This document shows positions 22,418 to 30,300 of a stretch of 64,000 nucleotides of DNA, piece after piece. Made by a program: the position numbers and the translations under genes. How positions within the stretch are numbered: the first letter of the stretch is position 1; every line of letters starts with the position of its first letter. The notes under the pieces are model-generated. The model was not told the origin of the DNA, ran no database searches, and saw nothing but the letters and a program-made list of their open reading frames with translations. This DNA is from Candidatus Nomurabacteria bacterium (lineage in GTDB: Bacteria; Patescibacteriota; Minisyncoccia; Phycocordibacterales; UBA10002), in the NCBI GenBank assembly GCA_943349725.1, contig CALQZP010000001.1:1-64000 (forward strand), written 5' to 3'.

Positions 22418-23245
22418 GTGGAATCTTTCAAAAATAAGTGCATTGCGCTACGAACGAAGGGGCTCACCCTAAGTCAAATAGTAGCCCGAACAAAACGCCC
22501 GAAAACGTCAGTGTATTTTCATATACGGAATATTCATTTACCCGAAGACCGAAAACAGGAAATACGCCGTGCAGCAACACAAAGATTTATCAATTACAAC
22601 AAGAGTAGAAAAGGTAAAAGCAGGATGAATCGTCATCCAATCCCGTTTGAGAAATGGAACGTGGCTCTTGTGTCCTTAGTGGGACATTTAATCTTTGACG
22701 GGGAAATAAAACACGGCGGATGCGTATATACAAATAGAAGCCTAGCGCTTCTTAAGCACGTTGCTGCGTGTATGCAAACGATATACCCGTTTGCGCCAAA
22801 AAGATACGAATCACTTCCAGGAGTTCATAAAATTGGATACCACAACGTAGAACTAAATGATTTCTTCAAGTCAAAAGCGAAGGAATTGATTGTGAAAATC
22901 AAATGTATGGAAAGAGAACTTCAACGTTCGTTCCTCCGAGCTTTTTTTGACGATGAAGGTTCCGTATACTTTATCGGCAAACGCAGAGCGATTAGAGGCT
23001 ACCAACACAATGCTAAAATGCTACACCTTGTGCAGCATCTGCTAAGAAACTTCAGCATAGAAAGCAAGGTGGACAGTAAATACAACGAAGTTACCATTAC
23101 CCGAAGAGAAAATATCTTACAATTTGCACAAGAAATAAATTTCTCCAAGGGACTGCGGATAAATGGGAATCGTTCAAACAGTATCTGGAAAGAGTCGCTT
23201 GAAAAACGTGAGTTGCTTCGGCGAGCACTTGCGTCATATGAGTGA
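22418..23245 (+). CDS. LAGLIDADG-like endonuclease/WhiA-type protein with HTH
   Basis: 275 residues, GTG start (TATACT ends 6 nt upstream, leaderless). The N-terminus (KNKCIALRTKGLTLSQIVARTKRPKTSVYFHIRNI) is a helix-turn-helix of the resolvase/transposase kind. The middle shows two weak LAGLIDADG-type motifs: VSLVGHLIFDGEIKHGG near residue 86 and FLRAFFDDEGSVYF near 170, each with the acidic residue of the motif. This fits a free-standing homing-endonuclease-like protein. Position right after tRNA-Lys and AT-richer composition suggest mobility. No intron or intein is seen around it, so the target is unknown. Confidence 0.7.
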   Translation: MESFKNKCIALRTKGLTLSQIVARTKRPKTSVYFHIRNIHLPEDRKQEIRRAATQRFINYNKSRKGKSRMNRHPIPFEKWNVALVSLVGHLIFDGEIKHGGCVYTNRSLALLKHVAACMQTIYPFAPKRYESLPGVHKIGYHNVELNDFFKSKAKELIVKIKCMERELQRSFLRAFFDDEGSVYFIGKRRAIRGYQHNAKMLHLVQHLLRNFSIESKVDSKYNEVTITRRENILQFAQEINFSKGLRINGNRSNSIWKESLEKRELLRRALASYE

Positions 23246-23316
23246 CTTGCGTTTTCGACCTCAAGAGCTAGTATAAGGATTGAACAACCAAAACCATCTA
23301 CAGAAAGTTCTTTTTT

Positions 23317-24378
23317 ATGAGTTTCTACTCACGCGGAATTGACTTCGGATCCGTGCTTCAAGCATCGGGTGCAAGAAACTTCCATGGAAAAGGCTACTGG
23401 TATCATTGGCTACTCCATGTCTTCGGTCTTAACTTTCGAGGCTCAACTATCGTAACCCAAACTACCACTTTTGGTCCGCGACCAGGCAACATGCCGCTCA
23501 AAAATGACGGTGTTACTCCTAAAGAGTGGGTCCCGCGTTGCATTATCGTGAATCGACGCAAACAGTGGGTGCTGAATGCGGTCAGTCTAAGTGGCCCGGG
23601 ACTTGAGTTCTGCATTAAGGCTGGTTGGTGGCAGAGGTTTACCGAGCCGTTTTTGATTTCGGTCATGTCCCCACAGCCGACACACGAAGGACGGCAAGCG
23701 GAACTCGAAGCCATATTTCACAGGCTTGCGGTTGCGAAAAGAGATGAACACTTCCATGCCGACTGGGGCATTCAGGTGAACCTCTCCTGCCCGAATGAAG
23801 GAGTGGACCCGAACGACCTTATCGACGCAGTGGTGCCGATGCTTGAGATGGCGGAGAAACTTCTCCCCGACTCGATACCACTTACGCTGAAATTTGGACC
23901 AGAAGCACACCCACGCTCCATGCTCCGCATTGCAAATCACCCTCGCTGTGACGCCATTTGCTTCTGCAACACCCTTCCGTTTGGAAAACAGCCGAAATGG
24001 GCAACGAGGACTCCGCAGGTTGACTGGAAAGCACTCTTTGGCACCGACGACCCGAAAGAATCGCCGATGGCCAAGCGTTTCCCTGGATTTGCAGGAGGTC
24101 TCTCAGGCGCCCCGCTCAAACCATTTCTCATTGAGTGGTTGGAGCAGGTGCGTGGACTCGGAATCCAGAAATCAGTCATCGCCGGAGGAGGACTGCTCTC
24201 CCCGAACGACGCACGGCTCGCCTTTGATGCGGGTGCGGACGCCATTTCACCGGGTTCGATTGCCATGCTTGCACCAACACAGCTTCGGCCGATGATTCGG
24301 GAAGCACACCGCTATGCCGAAAAAAAGAAGCGGAGTCAGTTTACACTTACCTCTCACCTCTTCGCACACACCGCCTGA
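23317..24378 (+). CDS. pyrD: Dihydroorotate dehydrogenase family protein
   Basis: 353 residues, FMN-binding TIM barrel. Clear blocks: TTTFGPRPGN near the substrate loop, WGIQVNLSCPNEGVDPNDL (N-x-S-C-P-N active-site loop), IPLTLKFGPEA, ICFCNTLPFG (the N-T motif), GGLSGAPLKPFLIEWL and VIAGGGLLSPNDARLAFDAGADAISPGSIAM (phosphate/FMN site). It oxidises dihydroorotate to orotate in pyrimidine synthesis. The N-terminus is unusual (FHGKGYWYHWLLHVFG) and closer to a soluble class than a membrane type; the electron acceptor is unclear. It is followed by a terminator and then the dihydroorotase gene, giving consecutive pathway steps. Confidence 0.88.
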   Translation: MSFYSRGIDFGSVLQASGARNFHGKGYWYHWLLHVFGLNFRGSTIVTQTTTFGPRPGNMPLKNDGVTPKEWVPRCIIVNRRKQWVLNAVSLSGPGLEFCIKAGWWQRFTEPFLISVMSPQPTHEGRQAELEAIFHRLAVAKRDEHFHADWGIQVNLSCPNEGVDPNDLIDAVVPMLEMAEKLLPDSIPLTLKFGPEAHPRSMLRIANHPRCDAICFCNTLPFGKQPKWATRTPQVDWKALFGTDDPKESPMAKRFPGFAGGLSGAPLKPFLIEWLEQVRGLGIQKSVIAGGGLLSPNDARLAFDAGADAISPGSIAMLAPTQLRPMIREAHRYAEKKKRSQFTLTSHLFAHTA

Positions 24379-24399
24379 TTGCACTCCTTTCAGGACGTT

Positions 24400-24436
24400 T
24401 TAGCCCCGCTCGACTCATCTGTCGAGTGGGGTTGCT
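24400..24436 (+). terminator. Terminator after pyrD
   Basis: CCCCGCTCGAC-TCATCT-GTCGAGTGGGG with downstream TTGCTTTTT. The stem is nearly perfect. It separates pyrD from pyrC, so pyrC needs its own promoter or read-through. Confidence 0.8.
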
Positions 24437-24486
24437 TTTTGCACTTGGAAAGATAGGATGTGAGAAGTTTTGAAAAATAAAAATGT

Positions 24487-25668
24487 ATGAAACTCATCGG
24501 ACCGACCTACCAACCGACACAGCCTGCACACGTAGGTACTCGTCGCGCCTTTACCAAATTCGTGTTCACGCACGGACATGCACGAAATGTGCCATTCGGC
24601 AGTGCCCTTGAAGAACCGATACCCCGAATGAAGCTCGCTGTTGTTACCACTTCGTGGTGGGCACAGTGGGAAAACTGGCAACCCAACACCGACATCCCTG
24701 GACCCATTTGCGTGGCGGAAGATGCACTTTTATATCACGAGTGGCTCAAAGGGTTTACCCCGGGAACGGAGAAAAAGGTACTGCGTCACAACGTGGTGCT
24801 CAAGCTTACTGCACGCACAACCTACGAAATACTGAATCGGGCAAAAAAGTGTGGGTTCTATGTCGTTAAAATTTACCCTGACGGGGTAACTACCAACTCC
24901 GAAGGTGGCTGGAGTTCGCTTACCGAGCTTTACCCCGCCATTCAATCGGCGGTGGAGCTTGGCTTCATCGTTATGTTCCATGGTGAACAGCCTGGGGAGG
25001 ACATTGATACCTACGCACGAGAGATTGTCTTCATGGAAAAGAGCTTTAAACAAGTCGCGAAAGACTTCGCCGGAGCAAACCTAGATGTGCAACATATTTC
25101 GTGTAAGCGAACACTTGAAATGGTGGGGGAAATGCCCGCGAATATAACTGGAGGCCTTACCATTCATCACCTTATCCTTACACGAAATGATGTACTGGAA
25201 TGGAAAAAGGGTAAACGTCGCGGAATGAATCCACACAATCACTGTCGACCTCCCGCACAACAGTTCCACGATCGCGATGCACTTCTCTATGCGGCACTCC
25301 ATGCCGATGAAACTGCATACCGCAAGTTCCACCTTGGACCGGATTCTGCCCCACACCACACACATGACAAGGAATGCGATTGTGGCTGTGCGGGACTGTG
25401 TACGTCCCCGAATGCAGGACCGGTGCTCGTGGAGCTCTATGAGAACAACGATCGGTTGGATCATCCGTCCTTTCATGCGTTTACCATCGGAAACGGCGCA
25501 CGTATATTCAACGTACAGGTTGACCCCTCGCAAACATTCACGCTGGAAAAGGGGCTTTGGGCCGTTCCCGAGAAGTACGGTGGAGTGACACCGTTCTGGG
25601 CGGGACGTGAGCTTCAATGGAAACCAATTGAGCCTATGGCCTTGAACCCGAGTCTGCTCCTGTCTTAA
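24487..25668 (+). CDS. pyrC: Dihydroorotase (PyrC, class II-like)
   Basis: 393 residues. Matches E. coli-type PyrC: metal-binding H-x-H is seen as THGHARN near residue 30, KIYPDGVTTNSEGGWSS is the carbamylated-Lys loop region, FHGEQPGEDID holds the next His, HISCKRTLE and ITGGLTIHHLILTRNDV the next ones, and NPHNHCRPPAQ...DRDALLYAAL...LGPDSAPHHTHDKE contains the catalytic Asp. C-terminal DCGCAGLCTSPNAG and WAGRELQWKP also match. It cyclises carbamoyl aspartate to dihydroorotate. It is longer than E. coli PyrC (348) mainly through the N-terminus and surface loops. It pairs functionally with pyrD just upstream. Confidence 0.92.
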   Translation: MKLIGPTYQPTQPAHVGTRRAFTKFVFTHGHARNVPFGSALEEPIPRMKLAVVTTSWWAQWENWQPNTDIPGPICVAEDALLYHEWLKGFTPGTEKKVLRHNVVLKLTARTTYEILNRAKKCGFYVVKIYPDGVTTNSEGGWSSLTELYPAIQSAVELGFIVMFHGEQPGEDIDTYAREIVFMEKSFKQVAKDFAGANLDVQHISCKRTLEMVGEMPANITGGLTIHHLILTRNDVLEWKKGKRRGMNPHNHCRPPAQQFHDRDALLYAALHADETAYRKFHLGPDSAPHHTHDKECDCGCAGLCTSPNAGPVLVELYENNDRLDHPSFHAFTIGNGARIFNVQVDPSQTFTLEKGLWAVPEKYGGVTPFWAGRELQWKPIEPMALNPSLLLS

Positions 25669-25707
25669 TCGTCAGGCTCGTCCACACAGAACACCAAGAC
25701 CGACCCC

Positions 25708-25745
25708 ACAAAGGCCGGTCTTTTTTAATGACAGGTCTGACCTGT
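25708..25745 (+). terminator. Terminator after pyrC
   Basis: AAGACCG-ACCCCACAAAGGC-CGGTCTT followed by TTTT; then a second palindrome ACAGGTC-T-GACCTGT (25731-25745). They lie between converging pyrC and holA. Confidence 0.8.
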
Positions 25746-25753
25746 GATTTCTA

Positions 25754-26470
25754 CTAGAGGGTCAGAATGAGGCGCTCCAGCGCGATTTCAAAATTGTGGA
25801 TGCCTCGATGGGCATCGTGGTACATATGCACAAAAGACGAGGAGAGCTGTTTGAGTTCGTCCTCTTTATAATTTTTGAGAAAACTTTTTGATTTAGAAAA
25901 GGTATATGGCGCAACCCCAGCTTCTCCTGCCGTCTTTGCGGTAGAGGCAACGAGCATTGATTTGAGCTGCCAAAACAAAATCCCATGAATTTCTTCGGGA
26001 ACGGCGCCACCTGCTACCGCTTTTTGAAACAGCACCCACAAACTCTTTTTATCGCGTTTCCCAAACGCGTCTGTGAGCGAAAAGATATCGAAATCGGGCT
26101 TCCCTTTCCCCTCCTTGCTCTCAAACAATTGCACCTTCTCGGCTACATTGGTTATGGAAAGCAGTGCTTTCTTATCCAGCTCCTCCTCAACCATCACAAA
26201 CACATTGGGAGAGGCGCCGACCTCGTCCAGTCTATCCAGAAAGATTTCCTTTGCCTCTTTGTTCTCAAAGAGCGAAACAACCTCAACAATATATGAATTG
26301 TTGAATAGCCCCTGCCCTGCCGATAGTTCCTGAAGCTTCGCTTCGTTAAAATTCTCGGAGTCAATGCGAAACAGCTCCGCATCCGGCTTTTTTTTCAGCA
26401 GACTTTGCACAAGCGCACTCGCCTTCTCGCGCACGCTGTCTTTATCCTTGCCGTAAAAGAGATATAACAT
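25754..26470 (-). CDS. holA: DNA polymerase III delta subunit
   Basis: 238 residues, shorter than E. coli HolA (343). N-terminal MLYLFYGKDKDSVREKASALV is the delta-subunit start (structural P-loop remnant), then ENFNEAKLQELSAGQGLFNNSYIVEVV with the clamp-opening region, and the C-terminal collar domain with KNYKEDELKQLSSSFVHMYHDAHRG. Delta loads the beta clamp (dnaN at 53244) on DNA. Internal shortening is typical for CPR proteins. The gene stands alone. Confidence 0.85.
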   Translation of the reverse strand: MLYLFYGKDKDSVREKASALVQSLLKKKPDAELFRIDSENFNEAKLQELSAGQGLFNNSYIVEVVSLFENKEAKEIFLDRLDEVGASPNVFVMVEEELDKKALLSITNVAEKVQLFESKEGKGKPDFDIFSLTDAFGKRDKKSLWVLFQKAVAGGAVPEEIHGILFWQLKSMLVASTAKTAGEAGVAPYTFSKSKSFLKNYKEDELKQLSSSFVHMYHDAHRGIHNFEIALERLILTL

Positions 26471-26528
26471 CTAAGAAGTAAGTAGCTAGTAGAAAGTAGT
26501 TAGTAGTATACAAAAAAGACAATAAAAA

Positions 26529-26559
26529 ATCCCAGCCGTTCTACTTTTGGCTGGGATTA
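26529..26559. terminator. Hairpin terminator
   Basis: AATCCCAGCC-GTTCTACTTTT-GGCTGGGATT, perfect 10-bp stem between two minus-strand genes. It ends the 26595..27116 gene, which lies upstream on that strand. Confidence 0.75.
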
Positions 26560-26594
26560 ATCAGGTTACAGGACTCCGGCATCCGTCACAGTGA

Positions 26595-27116
26595 TCAAAG
26601 TGAACTTCCGTTTACAAAAAAGGGGTATACCGAGAAGTAGAAGAAAACAATATACAACGTCAACCATACCTTACTCAAGCGAGTCCTCGGAGCAGAAAGT
26701 ATGTTGGCGATAATACCAAACAACAACAGAAGTACAAAAGCTATGGTTTGGATGAGATACGAAGGAAAAGACCAACCAACTGTCTCAAGGATCGACCCAA
26801 AAAGTACCTGAACAAAGAAGTCTAAAGGGGGAAATATCAGCAAAATTGATACAGCGATCACCAGCCGATTTAAATACTCAACTACCCGTAGCACATTCGC
26901 CCACGGCGTTGTTTCCTTAGTCAACGCAGGGGAACGATAGAGCCAAGGAAGAACGTACTGTACGTACAGAAAGAGGGTGCCTGTACCTACAAGCAAAGGG
27001 AGAAAGCTGTATATCATAGGCATTAATTCACCATCACGAGCAGAGAGACTGAGCGCGAACAGCATAAAGACTCCAAAGAAAGTCAGTCCCGCATTTACAA
27101 TTTTGCTGTTTTTCAT
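26595..27116 (-). CDS. Polytopic membrane protein of unknown function
   Basis: About 173 residues with four or five TM helices (roughly 8-28, 37-58, 85-112, 118-142, 150-168). Start placed at MKNSKIVNAGLTFFG; upstream in-frame residues overlap the polA 3' end and lack a signal. A TAGTTATATAACTA palindrome sits 2 nt upstream of the ATG and could be an operator. No family motif recognised. It is downstream of polA on the same strand but probably separately transcribed. Confidence 0.6.
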   Translation of the reverse strand: MKNSKIVNAGLTFFGVFMLFALSLSARDGELMPMIYSFLPLLVGTGTLFLYVQYVLPWLYRSPALTKETTPWANVLRVVEYLNRLVIAVSILLIFPPLDFFVQVLFGSILETVGWSFPSYLIQTIAFVLLLLFGIIANILSAPRTRLSKVWLTLYIVFFYFSVYPFFVNGSSL

Positions 27117-27135
27117 AGTTATATAACTATAGCAT

Positions 27136-29694
27136 CTATCGCATCTTCTCCATCTCCCCCCAATTATCCCCGATAGAGGCTTCGGCAACAATGGGGACGC
27201 CGTGCGTAACCTTCGGGTCCAAAACCCGCTCCATAATTTGTTTTATATCCATCGCCACTTTCTCCGCGAGTTCTTCTTTCACTTCGTAGACCAGTTCATC
27301 GTGCACTTGGAGAATAAGTGACGCATCTCCTTCCAGCTTTTCGGCTTTGAGATACTCGTCCACCTTTACCATCGCGAGCTTTACAATGTCCGCGCCGGTG
27401 CCTTGCATGGGGGCATTGGCGGCCTGGCGCTCCGCGGAAGAACGAATGTAGGGGATGTTGGAGTGGATAGCTTCATGGTAGCGCCTGCGACCAAACAGTG
27501 TTTCGGTAAAGCCTTGTGTATGTGCGACTCTCTTGGTTTCCTCTAGATAACCAGCAAGTTCATAAAACCGAGAGAAGTATTCGTCAAAAAACATCTGCGC
27601 GTCTTCGCGCGAAATGGGTAGCCCGCCTTCCCCGAGTGCTTGGCGGAGCGAATTGACCCCCATTCCGTACAGAATACCGAAGTTAATCACCTTGGCCTGA
27701 CGACGCATTTCCTTGGTCACCTTATCGCGTGACACGTTAAAGACTTCAGCGGCTACAGAGGTGTGGACGTCCTCACCGTTCTTAAAAATCTCAACAAACT
27801 TTTTATCACCCGAAAGTATTGCCGCGATACGAAGTTCAATTTGCGAATAGTCTATGGATATGAGTTTGTTCCCTGTCTCCGCGCAAAAGGCGTTTCTGAT
27901 ACGTCGCCCGAGCTCGGTCTGAATGGGGATATTTTGCAAATTCGGATTCTGGGAAGCCATTCGTCCCGTCGTGCTCCCTGCCGAAAGAAACTTGGCATGG
28001 AGTCTCCCGTCCGAGCTCACCATCGCCGGAATGTTATCAATGTAGGTTGAAAGTAGTTTCTGAAACTCGCGATACTCTAAAATCTTGCCGATAATCGGGT
28101 GAAGCTCCCGCATCTTTTCAAGCTCGCTCTCTTTAGTGGAAAGCGCGCCTCCCGCCGTCTTCTTTTGTCGCAAGGCTTTGAGCCCCATTTTTACAAACAG
28201 GACTTCACCGAGCTGTTTCGGAGAATTGATGTTAAACGTTACCCCCGCCATCTTCACGATATCCTTTTCGCGCGAGGATAACTCTTTGTGATATTCCTTT
28301 GAGAGACCCTGAAGATACGCCACATCCACATGCACACCTCGCTCGTTCATACGGTCAACGACAGGAATGAGTGGCCGTTCAATCTCTTCAAAGACTCGCG
28401 AAAGTTTCCGCACCTTGAGCTCGTCAAATACCGCTTCGCGAGCCTTATTCCACTCTTTTGTCTGCGCAAACCCGTAAATATCATCAAGTTTGGGGTTGGT
28501 AATGGCGGAATTGATAAGCCAGAGCGCCACGCTTGCTTCCTTAAGCTCCTGTGGAGGAATACCCGACGTCGCAAGAACATCCGTAAGCGAAGCCTGCGAC
28601 GGCCCCTCTTGTGTCTTTCGCGGAGTTGTCTTTTTCTTCTCCTCCCCTCCTGCCTGAAGATTGAGAGGGCTTTCTTCATCATTCTTACTTCTGTATTCTG
28701 TATTCTGTATTCTTTGCACCGCTTCCTCAAGTCTCGGCAAGAGCTGTCTAAACTCAAGCTGTGTAAACAGTGCTTCTGCTTTCGGTAGGTCAACGCTTTC
28801 GCACCAGAGCTTTTCCGGTAGCGAGAAATCTATCGGCACGTCACGACGAATGGTTCCCAAAAGTTTACTAAACTCGGCCTCTTCCTTTCCCTTCTCCAAA
28901 AGTTCAATTGTCCGAGGCTTTACCGAAGTTCTGAGTTTTGAGTTTTTAGTTTTAAGTTGTTTGTAAATATTCTCAACACTCCCAAAGTTCACGATAAGGT
29001 CGGTCGCGGTTTTGTCGCCAATACCGGCCACCCCTTTGATATTGTCGGATGGGTCCCCTTTGAGCCCTTTAAAATCCGGCAAAAGCTCCGGTCCAAATCC
29101 AAACCGTGCCTTCACGGCTTCCTCGTCGTACAAAATCGTATCGTTAATACCCTTTTTGAGCGTAAAGACCTGCACCTTTTTGTCGGTCACGAGTTGAAGC
29201 GCGTCCATATCACCGGTTGCGATGACAATATCAATGGCTTCACTTTTTACTTTCAACTTTTTACTTTCAACTTGGGCAACGATAGTGCCCAGCACATCGT
29301 CAGCCTCAAAACCTTCTTTGTCGTAAATGGGAATATTAAACGCATCAAAAATTTCTCGCGAACGTATCATCTGGGCGACAAGCGCCTCGTCCGCCTTGGC
29401 GCGCCCCTCCTTGTAGGCCTTATAGGCTTCATGCCTGAAGGTGGGCTTCGGAAGGTCATACGCAGCAACAATATAGTCGGGGTGAAAGATTGTGATGATT
29501 TTGAGAATCATCGTGGAGAGCCCGTAAAGACCGCCCGTAGGCTCGCCTCGCGAGCTCGTAAACTGCGGAAGAGCATGATACGCGCGGTGCAAGACCGCGT
29601 GCGCATCAATAAGCACGAGGAGCTTTGGTTCTTCCAGCTTCCCCTTTTTGGGTTTAGAAGGGGTGTTTTCGCCGATTTTCGGAGCCTTTGGCAT
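27136..29694 (-). CDS. polA: DNA polymerase I
   Basis: 852 residues. The N-terminal 5'-3' exonuclease (LVLIDAHAVLHRAYHALPQF, ATGDMDALQLV, KGDPSDNIKGVAGIGDKTA) spans about 24-310. A degenerate middle region with no 3'-5' exonuclease acid residues follows to about 420, and the polymerase domain fills 430-852: TTGRMASQNPNLQNIP, motif A ISIDYSQIELRI, motif B RRQAKVINFGILYGM and motif C LILQVHDELVYEV. Start supported by TACAAT 6 nt upstream. Three loops are encoded by simple repeats of intergenic type: QVESKKLKVKSEA, KTKNSKLRTSVK and RIQNTEYRSKND. They fall in linkers, so activity is probably kept. Confidence 0.95.
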   Translation of the reverse strand: MPKAPKIGENTPSKPKKGKLEEPKLLVLIDAHAVLHRAYHALPQFTSSRGEPTGGLYGLSTMILKIITIFHPDYIVAAYDLPKPTFRHEAYKAYKEGRAKADEALVAQMIRSREIFDAFNIPIYDKEGFEADDVLGTIVAQVESKKLKVKSEAIDIVIATGDMDALQLVTDKKVQVFTLKKGINDTILYDEEAVKARFGFGPELLPDFKGLKGDPSDNIKGVAGIGDKTATDLIVNFGSVENIYKQLKTKNSKLRTSVKPRTIELLEKGKEEAEFSKLLGTIRRDVPIDFSLPEKLWCESVDLPKAEALFTQLEFRQLLPRLEEAVQRIQNTEYRSKNDEESPLNLQAGGEEKKKTTPRKTQEGPSQASLTDVLATSGIPPQELKEASVALWLINSAITNPKLDDIYGFAQTKEWNKAREAVFDELKVRKLSRVFEEIERPLIPVVDRMNERGVHVDVAYLQGLSKEYHKELSSREKDIVKMAGVTFNINSPKQLGEVLFVKMGLKALRQKKTAGGALSTKESELEKMRELHPIIGKILEYREFQKLLSTYIDNIPAMVSSDGRLHAKFLSAGSTTGRMASQNPNLQNIPIQTELGRRIRNAFCAETGNKLISIDYSQIELRIAAILSGDKKFVEIFKNGEDVHTSVAAEVFNVSRDKVTKEMRRQAKVINFGILYGMGVNSLRQALGEGGLPISREDAQMFFDEYFSRFYELAGYLEETKRVAHTQGFTETLFGRRRYHEAIHSNIPYIRSSAERQAANAPMQGTGADIVKLAMVKVDEYLKAEKLEGDASLILQVHDELVYEVKEELAEKVAMDIKQIMERVLDPKVTHGVPIVAEASIGDNWGEMEKMR

Positions 29695-29711
29695 AGGAGA
29701 ATTGTAGCACT

Positions 29712-30143
29712 TTATAGGCGTATCTGGCGGGTAGTGTCGTCTATGAATTCAAAATAAAGCTTTTGGTGGTCTTGGGGCAAGAGGTCGGCCACCTTATCCG
29801 CCCATTCAATGAGAATGAGGTTCTGGGGGTCGGCGAGAAGCTCGTCAAAGCGGAGTTTGCGAAGCTCATCCGAGCTTTTGAGTCTGTACGCATCAATATG
29901 AATAAGAAGACGGTAGAGAGTAGAAGGTAGAGGGTAGGATTTCATAATCAGAAACGTGGGGCTGTTTACTGTTTCAGAGATGCCGAGCGCTTTGGCGACC
30001 GCCTGCGTGAAGGTAGTCTTCCCCGCCCCAAGGTCGCCGTACAGCCCGACAACCGTCGCCCGAGTAGGGAGTGGCGCAAGGCTACTGGCGTAATCTGTAG
30101 CCATTTTTGTGAACTCACCTAACGTATAGAGGTTTGATTGCAT
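29712..30143 (-). CDS. tsaE: tRNA threonylcarbamoyladenosine biosynthesis ATPase TsaE
   Basis: 143 residues, normal TsaE length. The Walker A motif VVGLYGDLGAGKTTFTQAVA, NSPTFLIMKSY, the HIDAYRL motif and IEWADKVADLLP are all diagnostic. TsaE is the ATPase of the TsaBDE complex that makes t6A37 in ANN-decoding tRNAs. Between MKSY and HIDAYRL the residues PLPSTLYRLLI come from a TAGAGAGTAGAAGGTAGAGG-type simple repeat. The start is confirmed by TATGCT 6 nt before the ATG. polA follows 17 nt downstream and has its own -10 element. Confidence 0.93.
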   Translation of the reverse strand: MQSNLYTLGEFTKMATDYASSLAPLPTRATVVGLYGDLGAGKTTFTQAVAKALGISETVNSPTFLIMKSYPLPSTLYRLLIHIDAYRLKSSDELRKLRFDELLADPQNLILIEWADKVADLLPQDHQKLYFEFIDDTTRQIRL

Positions 30144-30165
30144 AAAAAGAGCATAGCACGCCTTG

Positions 30166-30258
30166 AATAGTGAAGTAAGAATAATGAATTAAGGTGATAT
30201 CTTCCCTTACCATACTTCCTAATTCATACTTCATAATTCACTCCAATATTGTGCTACA
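30166..30258. repeat. AT-rich inverted-repeat spacer
   Basis: AAGTAAGAATAATGAATTAAGG on the left is complementary to TTCCTAATTCATACTTCATAATTC on the right. Same family as 4066..4139 and 50540..50640. It separates divergent tsaE and pilB. Confidence 0.5.
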
Positions 30259-30300
30259 ATGATCCGTAATTCTATATTCCACATTCATTATTCTATTTTT

